A stretch of DNA of 64,000 nt. Origin: Fulvivirgaceae bacterium JP3-4. GTDB lineage: Bacteria; Bacteroidota; Bacteroidia; Cytophagales; Cyclobacteriaceae. Numbering within the stretch: position 1 is the stretch's first letter; the number at the start of each line of letters is the position of its first letter. A program made the translations under genes and the position numbers. The stretch spans positions 744,001 to 808,000 of the forward strand of contig JARKND010000004.1 of the NCBI GenBank assembly GCA_029309925.1. Reading direction: 5' to 3'. This document shows, piece by piece, positions 26,282-34,791 of this stretch. The notes below the pieces were generated by a model. That model did no database searches and was not told the origin of the DNA. It saw only the letters and a program-made list of their open reading frames with translations.

Positions 26282-28579
26282 TTAATTAGGGTTGCGGATT
26301 GCTCCGGTTCCGAAATAAACGTCATTCACATAAGTCATTCCTGATTTCACGTCAATCGAAGTGCCTTTAGTAGCTGAGAAACGCTCAGCAGCACCTGGCG
26401 TGTTTCCTTCAAGATAACCTGAGCCGCCTGAAGTTACTGTTACGCCTGTGATCTGGCCGTTAGCAACAGTTGCTGTCGCGGTAGCGCCACCACCATCACC
26501 TGATGAAATAACAACTCTAGGTGCGCCAGTGAAATTTCTACCACCATCCGTTACTGTGATGCCAGTGATCGCTCCATTAGTCACGGTAGCGTAAGCGTTA
26601 GCATTGTCGCCATCAACGAACAGAACGTCAGGTGTACCAGTGTAACCAGTTCCACCGTTGGTGATGTTCACACCAATGATCTTTCCATCCTGCAGTATTG
26701 CAGTACCAGTCGCGCCCTGGCCACCGCCAGATGTTGTCGAACCGATTACAACCAACGGAGGATACGCGTACCGCGTGCCTTGTGTGACGATATCGATATT
26801 GGTCACTGAACCTCCTGTGAGGAAAGCATCTGCTGAAGCACCGCTACCAGCGTCAAGCGTCACGTTCGGCACGCCCAAATATCCGGAACCTGCGTTTGTA
26901 ATCTGGATACCAGTTACCTGTCTTGTCACCGGATCGAATGTTGCAACGGCAGTTGCAGGAGTTCCGTTTGGACGCTGACCTGCCACGCCAGGAGTGATAA
27001 TAACACGAGGTGCGTAAGTATAATTAGAGCCAGGTGTCACCGTTACAAAACTAAGCGAACGGCCTGAATAGAAGCCAGAAGCTGTAGCTGTTACGTTGCC
27101 TACGCCACCTGGTGCAGCAATAGTAACAGTAGGGTTGAATGTATAACCACTGCCTGGGTTTGTGATGCTTACCGAGGTAACACGACCGTTGGCATCTACG
27201 TTCGCTGTTCCAAGCGCTGTAGTTCCAGAGACCGGTGCCTGGATTGTAACAGCTGGAGGAGCAGCAGCACTGTATCCCGTACCGGAGTTTGTGATACCAA
27301 TTGAAATGACAGTTCCATTGTCCTGAAGACCTGCAGTTGCGGTAGCACCGCTACCAGAGATAATGCTGACTGTTGGAATTGACGTATAACCGGTTCCTGG
27401 GTTGGTCAGGGTAATCCCGGTAACACGACCGTTTGCGCCTACCGTAGCCGTTGCAGTTGCACCGGATCCGCCACCACCTGTGATTTCAACCAGCGGAGGA
27501 GTTGCGGCAATGTATCCTGAACCATCATCAATCAAATTGATCCGGCTCAAGGTACCGGCATTCTCAGAAACAACTGCTAACGCAGTAGCTCCGGTTCCGT
27601 TCTCGAACGATACAGATACGGTCGAGCTGGTCGGAAGGCCCGCCAGAGGAGTAGTTGACGTATTTGAGTTGTCGTTGAAGATTGCGCGCTGAACAACTGT
27701 GCGCTGACCATTAGCCGCAGTTGTTTCGAACAGTGTCTGATCGGCTGCGATTTCACCGTATTGCAGATTCAATGGAAGTCCATCGATGGCAGCAGGAACT
27801 GTCAGTGAATAACTTCCGTTTGTCACAGTTCCGATGATACCAGTCGAATAAGTTGCCTGCAGGATGTTTCCGACATACACGAACTGGCAACCACAAGTGC
27901 TTTTGAAGGTGCGGTCTGTCACGTTCTTAGTAAGGAAACGGTTTGCAAATTGCGATCCCACTGTAGCGTTGATCGAAGCTGAGACTTTCGTTCCATCAGG
28001 AGCATTCTCACGAGTTTTGTTTGTGAGGTTTGTCTGAATTGTTGCACGTCCGGAAATTGTTGCCGTGTTGTTGCCTGTTAATGGGAATACCGGTATCAAA
28101 TTTCCAACGAAACTGATCGTACCTGTACGTGTTGAATCTGAAATGTTAACACCACTGATATAGCTGACGGTAGTGTAGTCAGTTTTCTTGATAGTGATAT
28201 TCACAGCGCTGCGGAAGAAACCATTGAAGACAACCATACCAGAAGCATCGGTTGTGTCAGTGAAGGTCTTTCCATATTGGCTGATCGTCACGATCGCTCC
28301 ATCCAGTGCAGATTGTACATCCTCAGTTCTGCTTCCGTTCTGGAAAATACTCGAGGTTGCACCATCCACTACGGTGATCGCATAATTCACAACACCCGCA
28401 TTTCCGATCAGGCGAAGTGAATCACTAATACGCAGAGAGTCTTCAAGGTATTGAAGTTTGTCTTCACGCAAGTCTGCTAAAGACGGATCATCATCTTTAT
28501 TACAAGACACCGCGAAGGCCGCGAAGACCGCAACGATGCCCGCCATCAAGAGATAATGGGGTTTGTTTTTCGTTTTCAT
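26282..28579 (-). CDS. Large lipoprotein with about ten GSGY-type repeats
   Basis: The protein is 765 residues from the ATG at 28579, with a lipoprotein signal (IVAVFAAFAVSC) and then an acidic NKDDD segment. Residues about 60-150 resemble a carboxypeptidase-regulatory-like beta-sandwich (VVDGATSSIFQNGSRTE to GFFRSAVNITIKKTDYTTV). From about 345 to the end, a unit of 40-50 residues recurs about ten times, each with a core like TNPGTGYTSIPTVSI and a Gly/Ala/Thr-rich spacer (SGATATA). The repeats predict a long beta-rich rod, probably surface exposed. It is preceded 23 bp upstream by a barrel gene on the same strand. Base composition is shifted by the repeats but codon use looks native. Confidence 0.75.
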   Translation of the reverse strand: MKTKNKPHYLLMAGIVAVFAAFAVSCNKDDDPSLADLREDKLQYLEDSLRISDSLRLIGNAGVVNYAITVVDGATSSIFQNGSRTEDVQSALDGAIVTISQYGKTFTDTTDASGMVVFNGFFRSAVNITIKKTDYTTVSYISGVNISDSTRTGTISFVGNLIPVFPLTGNNTATISGRATIQTNLTNKTRENAPDGTKVSASINATVGSQFANRFLTKNVTDRTFKSTCGCQFVYVGNILQATYSTGIIGTVTNGSYSLTVPAAIDGLPLNLQYGEIAADQTLFETTAANGQRTVVQRAIFNDNSNTSTTPLAGLPTSSTVSVSFENGTGATALAVVSENAGTLSRINLIDDGSGYIAATPPLVEITGGGGSGATATATVGANGRVTGITLTNPGTGYTSIPTVSIISGSGATATAGLQDNGTVISIGITNSGTGYSAAAPPAVTIQAPVSGTTALGTANVDANGRVTSVSITNPGSGYTFNPTVTIAAPGGVGNVTATASGFYSGRSLSFVTVTPGSNYTYAPRVIITPGVAGQRPNGTPATAVATFDPVTRQVTGIQITNAGSGYLGVPNVTLDAGSGASADAFLTGGSVTNIDIVTQGTRYAYPPLVVIGSTTSGGGQGATGTAILQDGKIIGVNITNGGTGYTGTPDVLFVDGDNANAYATVTNGAITGITVTDGGRNFTGAPRVVISSGDGGGATATATVANGQITGVTVTSGGSGYLEGNTPGAAERFSATKGTSIDVKSGMTYVNDVYFGTGAIRNPN

Positions 28580-28602
28580 ACTTGGACGATTTATCATAGG
28601 GG

Positions 28603-29322
28603 TTAAAAATAAAACAAGGTGACGCCTACATTAATGCTAAGGGTATGAAGTTTGAGTTCGTTACCCCACTTCTCCGTTGTATTGCGCAGGTTGTAAGAGT
28701 TCTGAGTACCGGGTTTGTTTGCGCGATTCATATTATACTGGTAGCGAAACTCAAGCGAGACTGGCTGATTGAATACTTTGAGTTCCGCTGCGAGCGCCCC
28801 GATGATTCCGTATTGCGCCCGGTTATATTGATCCTGCACGTTCAGGAATCCGTCATACTCAATTTTATCACGACCGCTGATCTTGACAATATTTGTAAAC
28901 GATTCACGCGCATACACCGTGTAGCTGTAGAATCCACCGATCAGTAATTTCGGTTGCAACGGATCTTCATTCAGGGAGGGAATACCCAACTCGGCAAGAA
29001 TCGGCACCTCGAAATTATGGAAAGTGGTCTTTGCACCACTGCGGTACATCTCGCTGATCACACGATAATCATAGATGTTTCCGCCTTGCTGGAAATACAA
29101 GATCTCCGCGCGTGCTTTCAGAAAATCAGTGACCGTGTATTTTGCAAAACCTCCAAGGTTGAAGCCTGCTGTCGGATCAAAATAATTCCGGAAACTTTTA
29201 CTCTTGCGAAATGAATTGAAGTTGACTCCGGCTTTCGGGCCTACAGCGATTTGTGCAGAGGCTGGAATGATGACAACGATGGCCAGCAAAGCCATCATGA
29301 GGGGGATTAGATGTCTTTTCAT
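28603..29322 (-). CDS. Outer membrane beta-barrel protein (PorT-like)
   Basis: The protein is 239 residues from the ATG at 29322, with signal peptide (LIPLMMALLAIVVIIPASAQ). The start of the mature part, IAVGPKAGVNFNSF, is the common opening of Bacteroidota outer-membrane beta-barrel (porin family) proteins, and the C-terminus LHTLSINVGVTLFYF has the terminal aromatic expected for barrel insertion. The longer frame upstream is rejected. It heads an apparent operon with the repeat lipoprotein (23 bp). A TACATTTG box lies 15 bp before the start. Confidence 0.75.
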   Translation of the reverse strand: MKRHLIPLMMALLAIVVIIPASAQIAVGPKAGVNFNSFRKSKSFRNYFDPTAGFNLGGFAKYTVTDFLKARAEILYFQQGGNIYDYRVISEMYRSGAKTTFHNFEVPILAELGIPSLNEDPLQPKLLIGGFYSYTVYARESFTNIVKISGRDKIEYDGFLNVQDQYNRAQYGIIGALAAELKVFNQPVSLEFRYQYNMNRANKPGTQNSYNLRNTTEKWGNELKLHTLSINVGVTLFYF

Positions 29323-29336
29323 AGTTAATGGGGACT

Positions 29337-29344
29337 CAAATGTA
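29337..29344 (-). promoter_or_regulatory. -7 promoter box before the barrel/lipoprotein operon
   Basis: TACATTTG on the minus strand matches TAnnTTTG. A clear -33 TTG is not seen at the usual distance, so this is a moderate call. Confidence 0.45.
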
Positions 29345-29598
29345 GATTTTTCCAGCGAGACTGAAACGCTTTGTCGAGATAAAAATTGAAAATACCGAGT
29401 TTTTGGTAGCAAAATCGTAAGAACTGAATATCATATTTGCTTTTGAATTCGTAATTTTTGATTGCGTTCAAGAAAATAAGTAGTTGTCGCAACAAACAAT
29501 TATTTTTTACGTAGAAAAGAAATTGTGAACTTTGTTTCCTCGCCAACGGTATGGCTACGGCTTCCAGTGTGAGATAAATAATAAGTAACCCCCCTTGC

Positions 29599-30186
29599 AT
29601 GAAAAATATTTTTACCCTCTGCGCCCTCGTGGTTTCACTTGGCGCCTTTGCGCAGCAACAAAAAGGTGATCTGTCAATTCAGTTTTCCGGCAATTACTAT
29701 CAACAGCGTGTAGTGCTGGACAACAAGAATTATCGATTCGGGCTCGGCAACATCTACCTCAAAGTGGGAAAGTATTTTACTGACAATGTTGAGATGGGCT
29801 TAAAACCAAATGCTGCGTTTGCATTATCCACAGAAGAGAAAACATCAAAAAGCGGTGAAGTTACTTCAACAAAAAGCAAACTCACGACAAGTCTCGGTTT
29901 TGGTATTTATGGAACGTACTCTTTCTTAACAGCCAATGGCAAATTCCTTCCATACGCAGGCGCTGAATTAGCCTATGCTCCGATAGAAAAGGAGAAGGTT
30001 ATCAATCTCGGTCCTTATGCTGGCGTAAAATATTTCGTTTCTGAAAGAATTAACGTTGATGCCAACTTGAGCTGGCTCATGAACCTTGGCTCGACCTACG
30101 AAGAACCACGCGATGCTTATCTGGTAAAGCCTATGTGGAACTTCAACATCGGTATCGGTGTATTAATCGGAAAACTAAACGACTAG
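29599..30186 (+). CDS. Outer membrane beta-barrel protein
   Basis: The protein is 195 residues with a signal peptide ending near LGAFAQ. It has beta-hairpin-rich sequence (DLSIQFSGNYYQQRVVL, NIYLKVGKYFTDNVEMGLKPNAAF, TSLGFGIYGTYSFLT, MWNFNIGIGVLIGKLND), a typical small 8-strand barrel. It precedes the caspase/propeller gene by 10 bp on the same strand, so the two likely form an operon. Confidence 0.7.
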   Translation: MKNIFTLCALVVSLGAFAQQQKGDLSIQFSGNYYQQRVVLDNKNYRFGLGNIYLKVGKYFTDNVEMGLKPNAAFALSTEEKTSKSGEVTSTKSKLTTSLGFGIYGTYSFLTANGKFLPYAGAELAYAPIEKEKVINLGPYAGVKYFVSERINVDANLSWLMNLGSTYEEPRDAYLVKPMWNFNIGIGVLIGKLND

Positions 30187-30196
30187 ACTACCAAAT

Positions 30197-32194
30197 ATGC
30201 TTCGGATCAAAATTACAATGGTCGCCTGCCTGGCGGCCTTTTCGTGCTTAGGCCAGGATGTGTATCTGGCACCTTTCAAAAAAATAAAAGCAAGTGAAAA
30301 AGAAATCACTGCTATATCATTCTCGTCCGATTCAAAATGGGTCGCAGTCTCTGACGCCAAAGGAGAAGTATCATTACGTACACTTGCCTCTGACGAAGTG
30401 CTTGGAAAAGTGATATCACCAAACGTGGTTCTCCACGACTTCATTGACGAAAACAAGAAGTTCTTTGTACTTGACCAGTCCGGACGTTACGCGGTTTTCA
30501 ACACATCAACCAAGGAGATTCAAAATTCACAATTCACGAAAGGTATTAAGTCTGCCTGTCTCGATCCGAACAGTCACTACCTGACTTTCCTCACGAAAGA
30601 AGATAACATCGAGATCCAGGACCTTAAGGCGAACATGACACTCGGGAGAATTACCAAGCTTGCGGGAATGTCAAACGCGCTGTACATGGGTTACGATCGT
30701 TTCGGTCAGCAACTTGCCGCGATCAATAAGATCGGTGAATCACTCACCTTCAATCCATACAATCAGCAACTTCTCAGACAGTTGAAACTGCAGAGTGGTG
30801 AATACGCTGGATCGAAATCAGTTATTCATTCGGTATCAACTAATAGCGGAGGTGACAAATTTGTTGTTGGCCTTCAGGAAGTGTTTATTCCAAAAGGTGG
30901 GATGCAGGGTCGTTCGCAACCCGAGCGCAGAAATATGCTGATCAGCTACGATTGGGCTACTGGACAAGAAACCAAACGGGTACCGCTCCGTTTTCGTCCG
31001 GACGGAATGGCGATGGGCCCCGGCCCTGCGAATGTAGCATTCTTTTCAACTGACAGCCGAACGATCAACATGCTCAATATGGACAATGCTGTAGTAAGCA
31101 GTAGTGTATCGGTTGATGAGAAACCAAATGCTATAGCGCTGTCGGATGACAACGACTATCTCGCAGTTGGCACCGTTGCAGGAAACGTTTATATCTATGA
31201 AGTGATTCGCAACAATCCGGCAGAGATAAAAATTCACAAGCCCGCTATCAACAGAAACTATGGCGAACAAGTAATCACCGAACCAGTTCTCAATATTGAA
31301 GGGCAGATCGACAGCAAAGACCGCGTGGCGAAAGTTTTCGTCAACGGTGAGCCTGCAACGCTCGATATGAACCAGGGATTCACCTCTTCAGTTCCACTTG
31401 AAAAAGGAAAGAACAGAATCAAAATTTCAGTACAAAACACACAAAACGTTGTTACTGAAAAAGACATCTATGTCACTTGCGAGCCGCACGCAGTGAAGGA
31501 ACACAAAGCGTCACAGAATTTTAACAAACGCCTGGCGCTCGTTATTGGAAATGCCAATTATGCACAGGCCGGAAAGCTGAACAACACGCTCAACGATGCC
31601 AACGCCATGGCGAAGGTGCTGCAGGAACTTGGCTTCGAAGTGATCAAGGTTACGGATGGCAACTACGAGCAGATGAAGACTGCCATTTACACTTTTGGCG
31701 ACCGTATTCAGGATGTCAACGTCTCTATCTTCTACTATGCCGGACACGGATTGGAGGTAGACGGGACGAACTATCTTGTCCCGGTGGATGCCAATATCCA
31801 GTCCGCACTTGACGTGAAACTTAAGACGATTCCTCTTACAGGCATCATTCGGACAATGGAATTCACAAATGACGAAGGGCTGAATATGCTGATTCTTGAT
31901 GCGTGCCGGAACAACCCCTTCCCTACTGGCAAACGTAGCAGTGGTTCAGGACTGGCATCAATTCAACCACCAAGTGGGACGTTGATCGCTTATGCAACCG
32001 ATCCGGGTTCAGTAGCTTCCGATGGCGATGCGCAGAATGGATTATATACCGGAGAGCTTGTTAAACAGCTGAGACAATCTCAGCGGATCGAAGATATTTT
32101 TATGAACACGCGTAATGCAGTTGAAAAAATCTCTGGTGGAAAACAGAGGCCGTGGGAAGAGGCAAGGTTGAAGGGCGTGTTTTATTTGAAATAA
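30197..32194 (+). CDS. Secreted beta-propeller protein with C-terminal caspase domain
   Basis: The protein is 665 residues: a signal peptide ending near SCLGQ, a WD40/YVTN-like propeller region from about 35 to 340 (ITAISFSSDSKWVAVSDAKGEVSL and later NAIALSDDNDYLAVGTVAGNVYIYEV), a short beta-sandwich linker (about 360-430), then a peptidase C14 p20 domain from about 443. The catalytic pair is complete: His517 in YYAGHG and Cys570 in LILDACRNNPF. Such proteins are predicted Lys/Arg- or Asp-specific cysteine peptidases, but the substrate is unknown. It is co-directional with the barrel gene 10 bp upstream. A second caspase-like gene is cut at the left edge of this window. Confidence 0.85.
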   Translation: MLRIKITMVACLAAFSCLGQDVYLAPFKKIKASEKEITAISFSSDSKWVAVSDAKGEVSLRTLASDEVLGKVISPNVVLHDFIDENKKFFVLDQSGRYAVFNTSTKEIQNSQFTKGIKSACLDPNSHYLTFLTKEDNIEIQDLKANMTLGRITKLAGMSNALYMGYDRFGQQLAAINKIGESLTFNPYNQQLLRQLKLQSGEYAGSKSVIHSVSTNSGGDKFVVGLQEVFIPKGGMQGRSQPERRNMLISYDWATGQETKRVPLRFRPDGMAMGPGPANVAFFSTDSRTINMLNMDNAVVSSSVSVDEKPNAIALSDDNDYLAVGTVAGNVYIYEVIRNNPAEIKIHKPAINRNYGEQVITEPVLNIEGQIDSKDRVAKVFVNGEPATLDMNQGFTSSVPLEKGKNRIKISVQNTQNVVTEKDIYVTCEPHAVKEHKASQNFNKRLALVIGNANYAQAGKLNNTLNDANAMAKVLQELGFEVIKVTDGNYEQMKTAIYTFGDRIQDVNVSIFYYAGHGLEVDGTNYLVPVDANIQSALDVKLKTIPLTGIIRTMEFTNDEGLNMLILDACRNNPFPTGKRSSGSGLASIQPPSGTLIAYATDPGSVASDGDAQNGLYTGELVKQLRQSQRIEDIFMNTRNAVEKISGGKQRPWEEARLKGVFYLK

Positions 32195-32198
32195 ATTC

Positions 32199-32287
32199 AT
32201 AGCCACCAAGACACTAAGACACTAAGGAACACCAAGAATGCATTTCTTTGTGAAACTTTGTGACTTGGTGTCTTAGTGGCTATTGCA
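32199..32287. repeat. Inverted pair of octamer arrays
   Basis: The left array (32199-32236) reads CCACCAAG, ACACTAAG, ACACTAAG, GAACACCA. The right array (32250-32287) reads CTTTGTGA, CTTGGTGT, CTTAGTGG, CTATTG. Both have an 8-base period and pair as reverse complements. It fills the gap between two convergent genes and could act as a bidirectional stop. Confidence 0.75.
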
Positions 32288-32289
32288 TT

Positions 32290-33642
32290 TTAAGCCACGA
32301 AAATCGTCTTCGCATTGACGAATTCTTTGATACCAAGTTCTGAAAGCTCACGACCGTAGCCGGATTTTTTTATCCCACCGAAAGGGAGTCGCTGATCAGA
32401 ACGCATAAGCGAATTAACAAATACAGAACCCGATTCAATCTCTCGCGCAACACGCTCACCACGTTGTTTATCTTGTGTCCAGACGGAAGAACCCAAACCA
32501 TAACGATGGCGATTGGCCATGGCAATGGCTTCAGTTTCATTTTGAACGGTAATAACTGCGGCTATTGGGCCAAACATTTCCTCATCGAAGGCTTTCATTC
32601 CCGGCTTCACCTTGTCAAGAAGCGTTGGTTGAAAATTCGCTCCGTTGCGTTTCCCTCCGCTGACAACAACTGCGCCTGCATCGATTGAATCTTTCAATTG
32701 CTTTTCGAGATCCTCGGCCAGGTCAACGCGGGCAAGTGGGCCTGTGGTTGTCTTCTCGTCCAGTTGATTTCCCTGAACAAGTTTCTCAATATTTGTTTGG
32801 AACTTGCTCATGAATTCTTCTTTGATCTTCTGAACAACAATGAATCGTTTTGCAGCAATACAAGATTGTCCTGCGTTCTGCATTCGGGACTGCGTTGCAA
32901 TTTTTGCCGTCAACTCAAGGTCCGCATCTTCGAGAACGATGAATGGATCGCTTCCTCCCAGCTCGAGGACACACTTTTTCAAATTGCGCCCTGCGGCTTC
33001 TGCGACCTTCTTCCCGGCAAATTCACTTCCCGTAAGCGTGACCGCTGCGATTTCATCACGCGCAATAATTCCTTCAATGTTTTTTGAGTCAACAAGAAGA
33101 GATTGGAACGTGCCCTCAGGAAACCCTGCCTGTTTAAAAACATCCTCAATCAGCAGCGAACATTGGCTTACGTTCGAAGCATGTTTCAGCAGTCCAACGT
33201 TTCCTGCCATCAACCCAGGCGCAGCAAAACGGAACACCTGCCACAACGGAAAGTTCCAGGGCATGATCGCAAGAACAGGACCGAGAGGCTGAAACGCAAT
33301 CAGGCTTTTTGATGCCTCTGTTTTTATCGGAATATCCTTCAAAAAAGCTTCCGCATTTTCCGCGAAGTAATCACATCCATTGGCACACTTGTCGATTTCT
33401 GCACGCGATTCATTGAGCACTTTTCCCATCTCACTCGACATGATTACAGCATACTTTTCACGATTCTCGCGCAATACGCGTGCTGCCTTCTTCAATAAAT
33501 CACTGCGATGTTGGAACGAAGTCTTTTTCCACAATGAAAAGCTTCCTGCCGCCATCTTTATCTTTTTGTCCACAGCGACTTGATCATGTGGTCGAAATTC
33601 TGCGATCAGTTTCTGATCATAGGGATTGATGGATTTGAACAT
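32290..33642 (-). CDS. NAD(P)-dependent aldehyde dehydrogenase, succinate-semialdehyde type
   Basis: The enzyme oxidises an aldehyde to the acid. The 450-residue protein has the NAD-binding segment PWNFPLWQVFR near residue 128, the general-base Glu227 in CVLELGGSDPF, and the nucleophile Cys261 in NAGQSCIAAKRF. Length and the INPYDQKLI opening match the short succinate-semialdehyde dehydrogenase group found in many bacteria, but the substrate is inferred. It is bounded on both sides by inverted 7/8-base arrays. Stand-alone gene. Confidence 0.9.
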   Translation of the reverse strand: MFKSINPYDQKLIAEFRPHDQVAVDKKIKMAAGSFSLWKKTSFQHRSDLLKKAARVLRENREKYAVIMSSEMGKVLNESRAEIDKCANGCDYFAENAEAFLKDIPIKTEASKSLIAFQPLGPVLAIMPWNFPLWQVFRFAAPGLMAGNVGLLKHASNVSQCSLLIEDVFKQAGFPEGTFQSLLVDSKNIEGIIARDEIAAVTLTGSEFAGKKVAEAAGRNLKKCVLELGGSDPFIVLEDADLELTAKIATQSRMQNAGQSCIAAKRFIVVQKIKEEFMSKFQTNIEKLVQGNQLDEKTTTGPLARVDLAEDLEKQLKDSIDAGAVVVSGGKRNGANFQPTLLDKVKPGMKAFDEEMFGPIAAVITVQNETEAIAMANRHRYGLGSSVWTQDKQRGERVAREIESGSVFVNSLMRSDQRLPFGGIKKSGYGRELSELGIKEFVNAKTIFVA

Positions 33643-33705
33643 AAATGTACTTTCGATTAAGAGTACACTAAGTTCAGTGATTGTTCTCGAAGAAAATAGG
33701 GGTGT

Positions 33706-33831
33706 GAGATTTTAGATTTTAGAATTATGATTTAAGATTTAAAGGCAATTGACGTCATTGTGAAACAGTGACGTCAATTGGAATACCAGCAACGTCTAAA
33801 TCCAAAATCTTAAATCTTAAATCTTAAATCA
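33706..33831. repeat. Large inverted pair of heptamer arrays with a 12-bp central palindrome
   Basis: The left array (33706-33744) reads GAGATTT, TAGATTT, TAGAATT, ATGATTT, AAGATTT. The right array (33792-33831) reads GTCTAAA, TCCAAAA, TCTTAAA, three times, with a 7-base period. Between them CAATTGACGTCA (33746-33757) and TGACGTCAATTG (33769-33780) are perfect inverted repeats around an 11-base loop. The whole structure can fold into one long hairpin. It lies between two co-directional genes. Confidence 0.8.
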
Positions 33832-33833
33832 CT

Positions 33834-34553
33834 TTACTCTTGCCGCACCGAGCTCGAGCCCGACACCTCAGAACTAACTGTAGGATTACCACGATAGGTC
33901 ACTGAACTCGCTCCGCTGGCAACTGCCTTCAGTTGATCAGAAACAGTGATGCTTGCATGACTTGCACCGGTTGCGAGGATATCGGACATACCAACAGGAA
34001 AGTTGAAGGCTTTCAACACCGAAGCGCCTGTTACTTCAGCATTCATTACGGTGGCGGAGCCTCTCAAGTTAAGGACAGATGCACCTGAAATGACTGTCTC
34101 AAACTCACTTGCTACAACATCAACCTGTGAAGTTGATGCGCCTGAGAGATAAAGATCGAATTTAGTAAGCTCGTCAAAACCCGAGATGCGTGAGTTGGAT
34201 GCACCTGAGAAGTTAGCGCCAACGATGGTCGGCATGGTGATCGTCACATAGGTTTCGTGTCTGCGATTTTCCCACTCGTCAAATCGCACAATCAGCGTTG
34301 ATCCTTCTTTGAATACTTCGAGATCATTGATATTTCTTCTATCCCCACGAACAGAAATTTCAAAAAAATTACCTTGCTCAACATCAACCTGAAGTGCATC
34401 GCCCATCTCCAGGCGGTCAAAATCGGTTTCATTGAACTCCTTCTCGACTTCCTGCAGCGGACCTGGATCTTCTGAATAATCGCATGAAGCAAAGACTAGG
34501 GTAGCGGAAAGAATCACCGTATAGGTCAGGAGGTTTGTCAATTTTGTTGTCAT
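33834..34553 (-). CDS. Head-GIN domain (DUF2807) lipoprotein
   Basis: The protein is 239 residues from the ATG at 34553, with a lipoprotein signal (TYTVILSATLVFASC). The longer frame translates array DNA and is rejected. The mature part is a single DUF2807 domain (ETDFDRLEMGDALQVDVEQGNFFEISVRG onward) built of short beta repeats with recurring SGAS/TGAS turns (DLYLSGASTSQVDV, VISGASVLNLRG, VTGASVLKAF), as in right-handed beta-helix adhesin-like proteins. The family is widespread in Bacteroidota and its role is unknown. Confidence 0.85.
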   Translation of the reverse strand: MTTKLTNLLTYTVILSATLVFASCDYSEDPGPLQEVEKEFNETDFDRLEMGDALQVDVEQGNFFEISVRGDRRNINDLEVFKEGSTLIVRFDEWENRRHETYVTITMPTIVGANFSGASNSRISGFDELTKFDLYLSGASTSQVDVVASEFETVISGASVLNLRGSATVMNAEVTGASVLKAFNFPVGMSDILATGASHASITVSDQLKAVASGASSVTYRGNPTVSSEVSGSSSVRQE

Positions 34554-34640
34554 AATTAATGGATTTGGGGATATGACAACGGGGGAAGGGTTTACCCCTA
34601 GTCGCGGTTGGGGCTTTTTTGCAAGATTTATCTTCGAGAA

Positions 34641-34790
34641 AGGCTGCAAGCTGCACGCTACAAGCTGCAAGCCTTGGCGCACGTTGATTAATGTTGACTA
34701 CCTAGAAATAAAAAAGGGCCGCCAGGCCCTCTTGTAAACTATTCAATGAACATGCATCTGCTTGTAGCTTGCGGCTTGCAGCTTGCAGCT
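34641..34790. repeat. Inverted pair of heptamer arrays enclosing the tsf terminator
   Basis: The left array (34641-34680) reads GGCTGCA, AGCTGCA, CGCTACA, AGCTGCA, AGCCTTG. The right array (34750-34790) reads GCTTGTA, GCTTGCG, GCTTGCA, GCTTGCA, GCTCTTA. The unit is the same as at 16216-16682 and 45927-45957. The right arm touches the tsf stop codon and the interior (about 70 bp) holds only the terminator hairpin. Confidence 0.75.
34711..34730 (-). terminator. Terminator after tsf
   Basis: A 6-bp G/C stem (AGGGCC / GGCCCT, 4-base loop) is followed on the minus strand by six T. It lies within the array pair 34641-34790. Confidence 0.75.
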
Positions 34791-34791
34791 C

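Noticed and set aside
33746-33780. TGACGTCA palindrome as a CRE-type regulatory site
   Set aside because: That motif belongs to eukaryotic bZIP factors; here it is part of a perfect 12-bp inverted stem inside a foldback locus.
34681-34750. Possible tRNA between the arrays after tsf
   Set aside because: No acceptor stem, T-loop consensus or CCA; the only structure is a short G/C terminator hairpin.
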